From Hydrogenophaga sp. (GTDB taxonomy: Bacteria > Pseudomonadota > Gammaproteobacteria > Burkholderiales > Burkholderiaceae_C): 64,000 bases of DNA. The stretch is from NCBI RefSeq assembly GCF_030373245.1, contig NZ_JAUCZF010000009.1:62001-126000 (forward strand), given 5' to 3'. Below are positions 43,932-52,248 of the stretch, piece after piece. The first letter of the stretch is position 1; each line of letters starts with the position of its first letter. The position numbers and the translations under genes are program-made. The notes below the pieces were generated by a model. The model worked only from the letters and a program-made list of their open reading frames with translations, searched no databases and was not told the DNA's origin.

Positions 43932-44378
43932 ATGCCCCACCTCGTCGTTCTTTACACCCCCAACCTCGACAAACCCGCCGCGCAGGGCGGTGTGGACATG
44001 GCTGGCCTGTGCCGCGCCCTGTGCGACGCCATGCTCGCGGTGCGCGACGAGCAGGACAAACAGGTTTTCCCCACGGGGGGTACGCGCGTGCTGGCTTACC
44101 CCGCCGCGCACAGCGCCATCGCCGACGGCGGCGCGGCCGGCATCGCCTCGGGCTTGGGCGGTGACTGCGCCTTTGTTTACATGAACGTGCGCATGGCCAA
44201 GGGTCGCAGCGCAGTCGTGCACCAGCGCGTGGGCGAGGCGCTGAACGCCTGCGTGAAAGAGCGCTTCGCCGAGCAACTCGCGAAGCGTCCCATCGGCATC
44301 ACCGTGCAGGTGGACGAGGGCCACGAGGTGTTTGACGCAAAAAACAGTTCTCTGCACCCCCTGTTTCAGAAGCCCTGA
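43932..44378 (+). CDS. hpaF: 5-carboxymethyl-2-hydroxymuconate delta-isomerase
   Basis: A 148-residue tautomerase-superfamily enzyme acting after HpaE. The product starts M-P-H-L, giving the catalytic N-terminal Pro1 expected of this family. The N-V-R-M-A-K-G-R-S segment carries the usual active-site arginines. The length is slightly above the E. coli CHMI (126). It lies between hpaD and hpaH with short spacers. Confidence 0.9.
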   Translation: MPHLVVLYTPNLDKPAAQGGVDMAGLCRALCDAMLAVRDEQDKQVFPTGGTRVLAYPAAHSAIADGGAAGIASGLGGDCAFVYMNVRMAKGRSAVVHQRVGEALNACVKERFAEQLAKRPIGITVQVDEGHEVFDAKNSSLHPLFQKP

Positions 44379-44395
44379 ACAACCAGAAACAGACC

Positions 44396-45223
44396 ATGTT
44401 TGAAGACGCCCTCATCCAGCAGCTCGCCGCCGAGCTGCAGCAATCCCAGCAGACCCGAACCCAGGTCGAGCATTTTTCGAAACGCCACCCCGGCATGACC
44501 GTCGAAGACGGCTACCGCATCGGCCGCGCCTGGGTGGATCTGCAGAAGGCACGCGGCCGAAAAGTGATTGGCCACAAGATTGGCCTGACCAGCCGGGCCA
44601 TGCAGATCAGCAGCCAGATCGACGAGCCCGACTACGGCACGCTGCTGGACGACATGCTGTATGTCGCGAAGGCGGATGAGGTACTGGAAATTCCGGTGAA
44701 AAACTTCATCGCCCCGCGTGTGGAGGTCGAGCTGGCCTTCGTGCTCAAGGCGCCGCTGGCTGGCCCGAACGTGACGGTGGAAGACGTGCTGGCCGCCACG
44801 GAATACATCACCCCCGCCATCGAAATCATCGATGCGCGGATCGAACAGTTTGACCGCCACACCAAGGCCATGCGCAAGGTCTACGACACTATCAGCGACA
44901 ACGCGGCCAACGCCGGGATCGTCATCGGCGCGGGCGACCCGGCTTTCAAAGCCGACCCGCGCGCGACCAACCGCCCTTGGTGCGGCGCCATCCTGCGGCA
45001 GAACGGCGCGGTCGAAGAGACGGGCCTGGCCGCCGGCGTGCAGGGCGATCCAGCGATCGGTATTGCCTGGCTGGCCAACAAGCTCGCGCCCTGGGGCGAG
45101 CGCCTCGAAGCGGGCGAGATCGTGCTGGCCGGATCGTTCACGCGACCCGTGGCAGCGCAGGCAGGCGACCGGTTCGAGGCCGCCTATGGTCCGCTGGGTT
45201 GTCTGAAATTCTCTTTTGTCTGA
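44396..45223 (+). CDS. hpaH: 2-oxo-hept-4-ene-1,7-dioate hydratase
   Basis: A 275-residue hydratase of the MhpD/HpcG family that adds water to 2-oxohept-4-ene-1,7-dioate. [14 protein letters not shown] near residue 60, R-V-E-V-E-L-A-F-V (metal-binding Glu residues) and A-I-E-I-I-D-A-R-I are characteristic. It starts 17 bases after hpaF. Confidence 0.94.
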   Translation: MFEDALIQQLAAELQQSQQTRTQVEHFSKRHPGMTVEDGYRIGRAWVDLQKARGRKVIGHKIGLTSRAMQISSQIDEPDYGTLLDDMLYVAKADEVLEIPVKNFIAPRVEVELAFVLKAPLAGPNVTVEDVLAATEYITPAIEIIDARIEQFDRHTKAMRKVYDTISDNAANAGIVIGAGDPAFKADPRATNRPWCGAILRQNGAVEETGLAAGVQGDPAIGIAWLANKLAPWGERLEAGEIVLAGSFTRPVAAQAGDRFEAAYGPLGCLKFSFV

Positions 45224-45239
45224 ACCCACAGGTGCCCAC

Positions 45240-46055
45240 ATGAAAACACCCACCAACGCCTTCAAGCTCGCGCTTCAGAAACGCCGCCCCCAGATCGGCT
45301 TCTGGCTCGGTCTTGCCAACGCCTACAGCGCTGAAATCTGTGCCGGTGCCGGCTTCGACTGGCTGCTGCTCGACGGCGAACACTCGCCCAACGGCTTGCA
45401 GGACCTGCTGTCTCAGGCGCAGGCCATCGCCGCCTACCCAGCTTCCCATGCCATTGCGCGCGTGCCAGTGGGCGACGCCGTGCTCATCAAGCAGTACCTC
45501 GACCTGGGTTTGCAGACGCTGCTGGTTCCCATGGTTGACACGGCTGAGCAGGCGAGCGCTCTGGTGCGCGCGACCCGCTACCCGCAAGATGATGGCGATG
45601 GCGGCATTCGCGGCATGGCGGGTGCACGCGCTTCGCGCTGGGGGCGCTATCCCCAGTACGCAAAGGAAGCCAACGAGCAGGTCTGCCTGTTGGTGCAGGC
45701 CGAGACGCGCGAAGCACTGAAGAACCTCGATGCGATCGCGGCTACACCCGGCGTGCACGGCGTGTTCATCGGGCCGGCCGACTTGTCGGCTTCTCTGGGG
45801 CACGTGGGTGATCCTGCTCATCCAGACGTGCAGCGAGCGATCGAAGACGCCATCGGCCGCATCCTGCGGGCCGGCAAAGCCCCTGGAATCCTGACCACCG
45901 ACGAGGCGCAGGCCAGGCACTACCTGTCTTTGGGCGCGGTGTTTGTGGCGGTAGGCCTTGACACCCAGATGCTGACTAGCCAGACCAGTGCGCTGGCCGC
46001 TCGCTTCAAAGGCGATGGGCCAGCGCCTGCGCGTTCCAAGGGCAGCGTGTACTGA
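45240..46055 (+). CDS. hpaI: 4-hydroxy-2-oxoheptanedioate aldolase
   Basis: A 271-residue class II (metal-dependent) pyruvate aldolase of the HpcH/HpaI family that splits 4-hydroxy-2-oxoheptanedioate to pyruvate and succinic semialdehyde. The G-F-W-L-G-L-A-N start, [12 protein letters not shown] (catalytic His, metal Glu nearby), and [12 protein letters not shown] segments are diagnostic. The ATG at 45240 lies 16 bases after hpaH. Confidence 0.95.
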   Translation: MKTPTNAFKLALQKRRPQIGFWLGLANAYSAEICAGAGFDWLLLDGEHSPNGLQDLLSQAQAIAAYPASHAIARVPVGDAVLIKQYLDLGLQTLLVPMVDTAEQASALVRATRYPQDDGDGGIRGMAGARASRWGRYPQYAKEANEQVCLLVQAETREALKNLDAIAATPGVHGVFIGPADLSASLGHVGDPAHPDVQRAIEDAIGRILRAGKAPGILTTDEAQARHYLSLGAVFVAVGLDTQMLTSQTSALAARFKGDGPAPARSKGSVY

Positions 46056-46075
46056 ACCTGATGGGAGAAAACGGC

Positions 46076-46888
46076 ATGAATGCTCATTTGCCCGCTGCCG
46101 CGACGGCGCCACCCTCGATCCACCCTGACGAGTGGACCGCGCGCGTCGAGCTCGCGGCCTGCTACCGCATCTTCGCCATGCTTGGCTGGACCGAGATGAT
46201 TTACAACCACATCACGCTGCGCCTGCCCGACAGCGTGACGGGTGGAGAGAAGCAGTTCCTGATCAACCCCTTTGGGCTGCACTACAGCGAAGTCACGGCG
46301 CGCAATCTGGTGAAGATCAATCTGCAGGGGGAGGTGCAGGGCGGATCGGTTGGCCCAGTCAACCCGGCGGGCTTTGTGGTGCACGCCGCCATCCACGCCG
46401 GCATCGAGGGCGCCCACTGCGTCATGCACACCCATACCACCGCAGGTGTGGCGGTCGCCTGTCTGAAAGGTGGTTTGCAGCAGACCAATTTCTACAGTGC
46501 GCAATTGCACGATATGGTGGCGTACCACGACTTCGAAGGCATCACCATCCACGCGGAAGAAGGGCCACGTGTGCTCGACAGCATCGGAAAAAGACAGGCG
46601 GTGATTCTGCGCAACCATGGTCTGCTGGCCTGGGGCCAGACGTTGCCGCAGACCTTTGCCGTTCTGTGGACCCTGCAGCGCGCCTGCGAAATCCAGCTGG
46701 CCACTTTTTCGATGGGTGGTGCGGACGCGGTGATTCCCGTTCCCGAGGCGATCGCGGCCAAGTGCACGCGGGATGCACTGCAGTTCAACCCAAACCACGG
46801 CGCGGGTCGCGACGTGTTCGATGCGCTGGTGCGCCAGGTGGATCGAATCGACGACGACTACCGGTGCCATGAGGGGGCAGACGCGTGA
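46076..46888 (+). CDS. Class II aldolase/adducin family protein
   Basis: A 270-residue protein of the fuculose-aldolase/adducin fold. Zinc ligands are visible in M-H-T-H-T-T and a later R-N-H-G-L-L-A-W-G. The substrate cannot be told; some relatives act on sugar phosphates, others are accessory genes in aromatic pathways. GGGAGA lies seven bases before the ATG at 46076, which is preferred over one at 46061. It lies between hpaI and a PanE-like gene and overlaps the latter by four bases. Confidence 0.85.
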   Translation: MNAHLPAAATAPPSIHPDEWTARVELAACYRIFAMLGWTEMIYNHITLRLPDSVTGGEKQFLINPFGLHYSEVTARNLVKINLQGEVQGGSVGPVNPAGFVVHAAIHAGIEGAHCVMHTHTTAGVAVACLKGGLQQTNFYSAQLHDMVAYHDFEGITIHAEEGPRVLDSIGKRQAVILRNHGLLAWGQTLPQTFAVLWTLQRACEIQLATFSMGGADAVIPVPEAIAAKCTRDALQFNPNHGAGRDVFDALVRQVDRIDDDYRCHEGADA

Positions 46889-47883
46889 ATGAAACGGTGT
46901 TGAAACGCGTGGCGATTGTGGGTGCGGGCGCCATCGGTGGCTGGCTCGGCGCCAGGCTGGCGCAAGCCGGAGGTGAGGTCAGCGTGCTGGCGCGTGGCGA
47001 TACGCTGCGGGTGCTGCAGACCGATGGACTTCAGTTGCACCAGGCCGGTGAACGCCTGGTGGTGCCGGTGCGAGCCACCGCCGAAGCCTCGCAGCTCGGT
47101 GTGCAAGACCTGGTGGTGGTCGCGGTCAAGGCCCCGGCGCTGGCCGACGTGGCTCGCCAGATCGGGCCACTGATCGGACCGACCACCATCATCCTGACCG
47201 CCATGAACGGTGTGCCTTGGTGGTTCCTGGATGGGGTTGGCGGCGAGTTCGCGGGCAGTCGTTTGAAGTCGGTGGATCCGGATGGCACCGTGGCCGAGGC
47301 CATTCCGTCGCAGCAGGTGATGGGCTGTGTGGTGCACGCGAGCTGCTCGGTCGACGCGCCGGGTGTCGTGCGCCACCACTTTGGCAACGGCCTGATCATC
47401 GGCGAGCCTGCAGGCGGTATCGGGGAACGGGCGCGGGCTGTCGCCAGCCGACTGCAAAGCGCGGGGTTCGAGGCCACCGTGTCGCCGCAGATTCAGAAAG
47501 ACATCTGGTACAAGCTCTGGGGCAACATGACGGTCAATCCCATCAGTGCGCTGACCGGTGCCACCACCGATCGCATCCTGGGCGATCCGCTGGTGGTGGG
47601 CTTCGTCTCCAGCGTGATGCTGGAAGCCAAGGCGATTGGCGAACGGATCGGCATCCCCATCGACCAGCAACCCGAAGACCGCCATGCGGTCACGCGCAAG
47701 CTCGGTGCCTTCAAGACCTCGATGCTGCAGGACGTGGCCGCTGGAAAACCGGTCGAGCTCGACGCACTGGTGACCTCGGTGCGCGAGCTGGGTCAGCTCA
47801 CCGGCGTGGCCACGCCGTTCACCGACGCGCTGCTCGGCCTGAGCCGTTTGCAGGCGCAGACGCTGGGGCTTTACCCTGAGTGA
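46885..47883 (+). CDS. 2-dehydropantoate 2-reductase family protein (PanE-like)
   Basis: A 332-residue NADPH-dependent ketoacid reductase. The N-terminal V-G-A-G-A-I-G-G-W-L-G-A-R-L Rossmann loop, the V-K-A-P-A-L-A-D-V region and the K-D-I-W-Y-K-L-W-G-N-M segment with catalytic Lys fit PanE. Its place at the end of the hpa operon suggests a role other than, or besides, pantothenate synthesis. A GTG start overlaps the previous stop (GTGA). Confidence 0.88.
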   Translation: MNETVLKRVAIVGAGAIGGWLGARLAQAGGEVSVLARGDTLRVLQTDGLQLHQAGERLVVPVRATAEASQLGVQDLVVVAVKAPALADVARQIGPLIGPTTIILTAMNGVPWWFLDGVGGEFAGSRLKSVDPDGTVAEAIPSQQVMGCVVHASCSVDAPGVVRHHFGNGLIIGEPAGGIGERARAVASRLQSAGFEATVSPQIQKDIWYKLWGNMTVNPISALTGATTDRILGDPLVVGFVSSVMLEAKAIGERIGIPIDQQPEDRHAVTRKLGAFKTSMLQDVAAGKPVELDALVTSVRELGQLTGVATPFTDALLGLSRLQAQTLGLYPE

Positions 47884-47909
47884 GGCAGTTAAGCAGGGAT
47901 CGAACCTGC

Positions 47910-48530
47910 TCAGCCCGCCAGCGCCGGAAACAGCTTCACCAGCCCAGCCGCCATGACCTCCACCGACAGGGCGGCCAGAATCAGGCCCATCAGCCGCGTC
48001 ATCACGTTGATGCCTGTCTGGCCAAGGAAGCGGGCGATGGGCTTGGCGAGCGTGAAGCACACCGCAGTGGCCAGCGCGATCACCACGCCGTAGCCCACCA
48101 GCGCAGCGTGTTGGAAGAAAGTCTTGGCCTGATCGGCGTAGATCACCACAGTGGACATGGTGGCCGGGCCGGTGAGCAGGGGGATGGTCAGGGGCACGAC
48201 TGCGATCGAGGCGCGTGCGGAGGTGTCATCGATCTCGTTCTGCGTGGCCTTGGCCTCGGCCGGCTGGGCGTTGAGCATCGACAGTGCCGAAGTCATCAGC
48301 AACAGGCCGCCGCCGACCTGGAAGCTGGCCAGCGAGATGTTGAAGAATTCCAGGATCTGCAAGCCAACGACAGCGCAGATGGCGATCACGGCGAACGCGC
48401 TGAACGAGGCGATCAGCACGGTGCGCTGGCGCTGTTTGCTGGTGAATCCCTGGGTGTAGTGAATGAAGAACGGCACGATGGCCAGCGGGTTGACGATGGC
48501 CAGCAGGGTCACGAGGGGTTTGAAATCCAT
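47910..48530 (-). CDS. MarC family integral membrane protein
   Basis: A 206-residue UPF0056/MarC protein with six hydrophobic segments. The N-terminal T-L-L-A-I-V-N-P-L-A-I-V-P-F-F and the P-L-T-I-P-L-L-T-G-P-A-T-M-S repeat are the family signatures. The function is unknown despite the old link to multiple antibiotic resistance. CACAAT lies seven bases before the ATG without a Shine-Dalgarno. A longer open frame upstream passes through repeats and is not used. Confidence 0.92.
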   Translation of the reverse strand: MDFKPLVTLLAIVNPLAIVPFFIHYTQGFTSKQRQRTVLIASFSAFAVIAICAVVGLQILEFFNISLASFQVGGGLLLMTSALSMLNAQPAEAKATQNEIDDTSARASIAVVPLTIPLLTGPATMSTVVIYADQAKTFFQHAALVGYGVVIALATAVCFTLAKPIARFLGQTGINVMTRLMGLILAALSVEVMAAGLVKLFPALAG

Positions 48531-48537
48531 GGCCGAG

Positions 48538-48543
48538 ATTGTG
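48538..48543 (-). promoter_or_regulatory. Putative -10 box of marC (near-leaderless spacing)
   Basis: CACAAT then CTCGGCC then the ATG at 48530. The same hexamer precedes hemB. Confidence 0.35.
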
Positions 48544-48607
48544 GGGGACAGTGGCGCATTCGGCGAGCTACTGACGCATGAACTGCGCCAGTCCGACGGG
48601 GCCATAA

Positions 48608-48680
48608 GCCCGCCGCCGGGCTGCCCCCAAGGCGGGCTCAGCCCCCTCGGGGGGCAGCGACCCGCGCAGCGGTGGAGCGG
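48608..48680 (+). repeat. REP-like repeat, copy between marC and maoC (left)
   Basis: GCCCGCCGCCGGGCTGCCCC, AAGGCGGGC, CCCCCTCGGGGGGCAGCGAC and CCGCGCAGCGGTGGAGCGG. It is the first of two near-identical copies in this gap. Confidence 0.7.
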
Positions 48681-48721
48681 CAGAGCACGTCTGAAGGGCG
48701 TGGGATGCAAGGGGGCAAAGG

Positions 48722-48797
48722 GCCTGCCGCCGGGCCGCCCCCAAGGCGGGCCCAGCCCCCTCGGGGGCAGCGACCCGCGCAGCGGCGGAGCGCGGGG
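48722..48797 (+). repeat. REP-like repeat, copy at the maoC 3' end
   Basis: Second copy, nearly identical to 48608-48680. It ends two bases from the maoC stop codon and could form terminator hairpins for maoC. Confidence 0.7.
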
Positions 48798-48798
48798 G

Positions 48799-49284
48799 CT
48801 ATCTCTCAGGGCTGCGCAGCCGGAACATACCGTAGCCCTCCATGTGCAACACCTTGTCGCCATGCTGGTTGAACATCTCCCAGATGGTGCGCACCAGGCC
48901 CACGTCGGGGCGCTTGCCCATGACCCGTTTTTCGGTGATGGTGTGCTGCAGTCGCAGGGTGTCACCCGGAAACACGGGCTTGAGCCACTTGATGTTTTCC
49001 AGGCCCGGTGAGCCCAGACTGGAAGACTCATGCAAGAAGTTCGTCACCATCAGGCGCATCGCCAGGCTGCAGGTGTGCCAGCCACTGGCGCACAGGCCGC
49101 CGAACACCGATGCCTTGGCCGCTTCGGGGTCGAGGTGAAATGGCTGGGGGTCGAACTGGCGTGCAAAGGCCACGATTTCGTCTGCGGTGGGCGACAGGCT
49201 GCCCAGGTCTTTCACCTGACCAACCGCCAGGTCTTCCCACCAGATTTTGATGTGCGGGCTTTGTTCGGGGGTGGTGGCGGTCAT
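48799..49284 (-). CDS. MaoC-like hot-dog dehydratase
   Basis: A 161-residue hot-dog-fold protein. The D-P-Q-P-F-H-L-D-P-E-A-A segment with catalytic Asp/His, the F-G-G-L-C-A-S-G-W-H loop and L-K-P-V-F-P-G-D-T-L match the MaoC enoyl-CoA hydratase family. The substrate is unknown. The ATG at 49284 opens the domain normally. The gene is flanked on both sides by REP-like repeats. Confidence 0.88.
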   Translation of the reverse strand: MTATTPEQSPHIKIWWEDLAVGQVKDLGSLSPTADEIVAFARQFDPQPFHLDPEAAKASVFGGLCASGWHTCSLAMRLMVTNFLHESSSLGSPGLENIKWLKPVFPGDTLRLQHTITEKRVMGKRPDVGLVRTIWEMFNQHGDKVLHMEGYGMFRLRSPER

Positions 49285-49290
49285 GGTTTC

Positions 49291-49364
49291 GCCGCCGGGC
49301 CGCCCCAAGGTGAAACAATCCCCCTAGGGGGGCAGCAACCCGCAAAGCGGAGGGGCGTGGGGGT
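49291..49364 (+). repeat. REP-like repeat between maoC and the SDR gene
   Basis: GCCGCCGGGCCGCCCCAAGG, CCCCCTAGGGGGGCAGCAAC and CCGCAAAGCGGAGGGGCG. It shares the layout of the copies at 48608 and 48722, so maoC lies between direct copies. Confidence 0.7.
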
Positions 49365-49371
49365 CTTCATG

Positions 49372-50130
49372 TCAGCGCCCTCCAGAGACGTCGAGCAGGC
49401 TCATGGTGGTGTAGCTCGCAGCGTCAGACAGCAGCCAGACGATGGCCTGGGCCACTTCGTCGGCGCTGCCACCGCGCTGCATCGGCACCAGGTGCTGCAG
49501 CTGTTGCACGCGGTCGGGCAGACCGCCCGAAGCGTGGATCTCGGTGTCGATCAGGCCAGGGCGCACCGCGTTGACGCGCACACCCTCGGCCGCAACCTCC
49601 TTGGCCAGACCGATCGTGAACGCATCAATGGCGCCCTTGGAAGCGGCGTAGTCCACGTACTGCCCCGGAGCGCCCAGGCGCGCCGCCGCGCTGGAGATGT
49701 TCACGATGCTCCCGCCTGCCCCGCCGTGTCGCGTGCTCATTCGGCGCACCGCCTCGCGTGCGCACAGCATCGAGCCCATCACGTTGATGTCGAACATGCG
49801 GCGCCAGCGCGCCACGCTCATCTCGTCCACGCGCGCCGTCACGTCGACCACGCCGGCGTTGTTCACCAACCCCCGCAACGGGCCGAACTTGGCGTCGATC
49901 TGACCGACCATGGCCATCACCTGCGCCTCGTCGGCCACATCGGCCTTGACCGCCATCGCGGTACCGCCAGCCGCGCGGATGGCGCGCACCACCTCGTCGG
50001 CTGCCAGCGAGTTGGCTGCGTAGTTCACCGCCACCTGCCAGCCTTGCTGGGCGGCCAGCCGGGCGGTGGCGGCACCAATGCCCCGGCTGCCACCGGTGAC
50101 CAGCAACGCACCTGCAGACGATGTGTTCAT
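49372..50130 (-). CDS. SDR family oxidoreductase
   Basis: A 252-residue classical short-chain dehydrogenase/reductase. V-T-G-G-S-R-G-I-G-A-A is the cofactor loop, V-N-N-A-G-V the structural motif, and Y-V-D-Y-A-A-S-K-G the catalytic Tyr/Lys. It resembles glucose-1-dehydrogenase and FabG-like reductases; the substrate is not clear. The ATG at 50130 begins a normal N-terminus. It is divergent from the HCCA isomerase gene. Confidence 0.9.
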   Translation of the reverse strand: MNTSSAGALLVTGGSRGIGAATARLAAQQGWQVAVNYAANSLAADEVVRAIRAAGGTAMAVKADVADEAQVMAMVGQIDAKFGPLRGLVNNAGVVDVTARVDEMSVARWRRMFDINVMGSMLCAREAVRRMSTRHGGAGGSIVNISSAAARLGAPGQYVDYAASKGAIDAFTIGLAKEVAAEGVRVNAVRPGLIDTEIHASGGLPDRVQQLQHLVPMQRGGSADEVAQAIVWLLSDAASYTTMSLLDVSGGR

Positions 50131-50207
50131 GGGCTTTCTCCTGCCAAAATGTTCGGTCCCGGGTACAACCGGTTGTCGCACCATTAGACCAACACGAGGA
50201 GACACCC

Positions 50208-50807
50208 ATGCGTCACGCAGTCGACTACTACTTTGCGCCCAACAGCCCCTGGACCTACCTCGGCCACGCGCGGTTCGCCCGCATGGCCGAGGAGGCGGGC
50301 GCCAGCGTGCGCGTGCTGCCGATGGACCTCGGCAAGATATTTCCCATTTCGGGCGGCCTGCCGCTGCCCAAGCGCGCGCCGCAACGCCAGGCCTACAGGT
50401 TGCTGGAGCTCCAGCGTTTTGGCGAGGCCCTCGGCCTGCCCCTGGTGGTGCAGCCGCGCTTTTTCCCGGTGGCGGCCGATCTGGCCGCGCGGCTCATTGT
50501 GGCCACCGACATGGACCACGGCACCGCTGCGGCCATGCGCCTCACAGGTGCGGTGGGGGCAGCCGTCTGGACCCAGGAGCGCGACATCGCCAACGTCGAT
50601 ACCCTGAGCGCCGTGCTCACCGAGTGTGGTCTGGACGCGGCTCTGCTGGCGCGCGCGCAGACGCCCGAGGCTCAGGCCCAGTACGAACAGAACACCCAGG
50701 CTGCGATCGATGCCGGCGTGTTCGGCGCGCCGAGCTACGTGGTCGACGGCGAGCTGTTCTGGGGCCAGGACCGGCTGGACTTCGTCGCGCGCCGCCTGCT
50801 TGCCTGA
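50208..50807 (+). CDS. 2-hydroxychromene-2-carboxylate isomerase family protein
   Basis: A 199-residue DsbA-fold, glutathione-dependent isomerase of the kappa-GST class. The N-terminal D-Y-Y-F-A-P-N-S-P-W-T-Y-L-G with the active-site Ser and the C-terminal F-G-A-P-S-Y-V-V-D-G-E-L-F-W-G-Q-D-R are typical. Relatives act in naphthalene degradation, but here the substrate is unknown. GAGGAG lies before the ATG. It leads a row with dienelactone hydrolase and GST genes. Confidence 0.9.
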   Translation: MRHAVDYYFAPNSPWTYLGHARFARMAEEAGASVRVLPMDLGKIFPISGGLPLPKRAPQRQAYRLLELQRFGEALGLPLVVQPRFFPVAADLAARLIVATDMDHGTAAAMRLTGAVGAAVWTQERDIANVDTLSAVLTECGLDAALLARAQTPEAQAQYEQNTQAAIDAGVFGAPSYVVDGELFWGQDRLDFVARRLLA

Positions 50808-50852
50808 ATCGCCCCCTTTTTTTCTGACCCAACGTTCCAGGAGACTTTCCCC

Positions 50853-51533
50853 ATGAGCCATGTCATCGAACTCACCGCCGCAGACGGCTTTGCCTGCCCG
50901 TCTTACGTGGCCCAGCCCGCGGGCAATCCCAAAGGCGGCATCGTGCTGCTGCAGGAAATCTTTGGCGTGAACAGCCACATCCGCTCGGTGGCCGACGGCT
51001 ACGCCGCCGAGGGCTACCTCGTGGTCGCGCCCGCCACCTTCCATCGCGTGAAGCCTGGTGTGGAACTGGGCTACACCGAGGCCGATATGAACGAAGGTTT
51101 TGGCTACAAGACGGCGGTGGAGGCCTTGCCGGCACCCGGCGTGATGCAAGACATCCAGGCGGCGATCGAAGAAGCGGCGCAGGGCGGCAAGGTTGGCATC
51201 GTGGGCTATTGCTGGGGCGGCCTGCTGACCTGGCGTTCGGCCTGCACGCTGAGCGGTCTGTCGGCGGCCGTGCCCTACTACGGCGGCGGCATGACGGCGG
51301 GTGCCGACGCGGCACTCAAGCCCCAGGTCCCGGTGCTGGCGCATTTTGGTGATCAGGATCACTGGATCCCGCTCGACACTGTGGAGGCCTTCCGAAAGGC
51401 CCAGCTGGGCGTGGAGGTGCAGGTCTACGCCGCCAACCACGGTTTCAACTGCGATCAGCGCGGCTCCTACAACGAAGCGGCGGCCCAGCTGGCCCGCCAG
51501 CGCACGCTGGCCTTCTTCGCCCGACACCTCTGA
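50853..51533 (+). CDS. Dienelactone hydrolase family protein
   Basis: A 226-residue alpha/beta hydrolase. The nucleophile Cys is in G-Y-C-W-G-G near residue 118, the acid in F-G-D-Q-D-H-W-I-P and the His in N-H-G-F-N-C-D, giving the Cys-Asp-His triad of dienelactone hydrolases. It might hydrolyse lactones from chlorocatechol or related pathways. AGGAGA precedes the ATG. Confidence 0.92.
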   Translation: MSHVIELTAADGFACPSYVAQPAGNPKGGIVLLQEIFGVNSHIRSVADGYAAEGYLVVAPATFHRVKPGVELGYTEADMNEGFGYKTAVEALPAPGVMQDIQAAIEEAAQGGKVGIVGYCWGGLLTWRSACTLSGLSAAVPYYGGGMTAGADAALKPQVPVLAHFGDQDHWIPLDTVEAFRKAQLGVEVQVYAANHGFNCDQRGSYNEAAAQLARQRTLAFFARHL

Positions 51534-51583
51534 TGCGTCGGGGGCACTGCCCCTCGCCCACCCGACTCTCTGACCACCGACCC

Positions 51584-52237
51584 ATGATGCAACTGCACCA
51601 TTTCCCCAGCACCGCCAGCATGGTGCCGCACATCCTGCTGCATGAAATCGGCGCGCCTTTTGAGTTGGTGCTGGTCGACCGTACCCACGATGTGCAGAAG
51701 TCGGCGGCCTACCTGCGCCTCAACCCCAATGGGCTGATCCCGGTGCTGACCGATGGCGACCTGGTGTTGTACGAAACCGCGGCCATCGCCCTGCACCTGT
51801 GCGATACCCATCCGGGCAGTCAATTGGCGCCCGCGTTGGGTACGCCTGAGCGTGCGCACTTTTACAAGTGGCTGATCTGGCTCACCAACACGCTGCAAAG
51901 CACACTCATCGTTTACTTTTACCCCGAGCGCTGGGTCAAGGCGAGCAACGCCGCCGGTCAGGTCGAGGTGAAAAGCCATGCCGAATGGCGCATCCGCGTG
52001 CTGCTCGACCAGCTCGATACCGAGCTGGCCCGTCACGGCGGTCCCTGGCTGCTGGGTGAGTCCTACACCGCGCTCGATCCCTATATGTTCACGCTTTGCC
52101 GATGGACGCGGAGCTTTGCCCAGACGCCGCCTGCGCGCGATCGCCGCCACTTGGGGCCTTTCCTGCAGCGCATGCTGGATCGCCCCGCGGTGCAGCGCGC
52201 ATTGGCGGCGGAAGGCTTGCAGGCCCCGTTCGTCTGA
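51584..52237 (+). CDS. Glutathione S-transferase family protein
   Basis: A 217-residue GST with an N-terminal thioredoxin fold (residues 1-78, including N-P-N-G-L-I-P-V-L and L-Y-E-T-A-A-I glutathione contacts) and a helical C-terminal domain with the L-L-G-E-S-Y-T-A-L-D N-capping box. Two adjacent ATG codons (51584, 51587) are possible starts. The substrate is unknown. It converges on corA. Confidence 0.9.
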   Translation: MMQLHHFPSTASMVPHILLHEIGAPFELVLVDRTHDVQKSAAYLRLNPNGLIPVLTDGDLVLYETAAIALHLCDTHPGSQLAPALGTPERAHFYKWLIWLTNTLQSTLIVYFYPERWVKASNAAGQVEVKSHAEWRIRVLLDQLDTELARHGGPWLLGESYTALDPYMFTLCRWTRSFAQTPPARDRRHLGPFLQRMLDRPAVQRALAAEGLQAPFV

Positions 52238-52248
52238 ACAGCGCGGGC

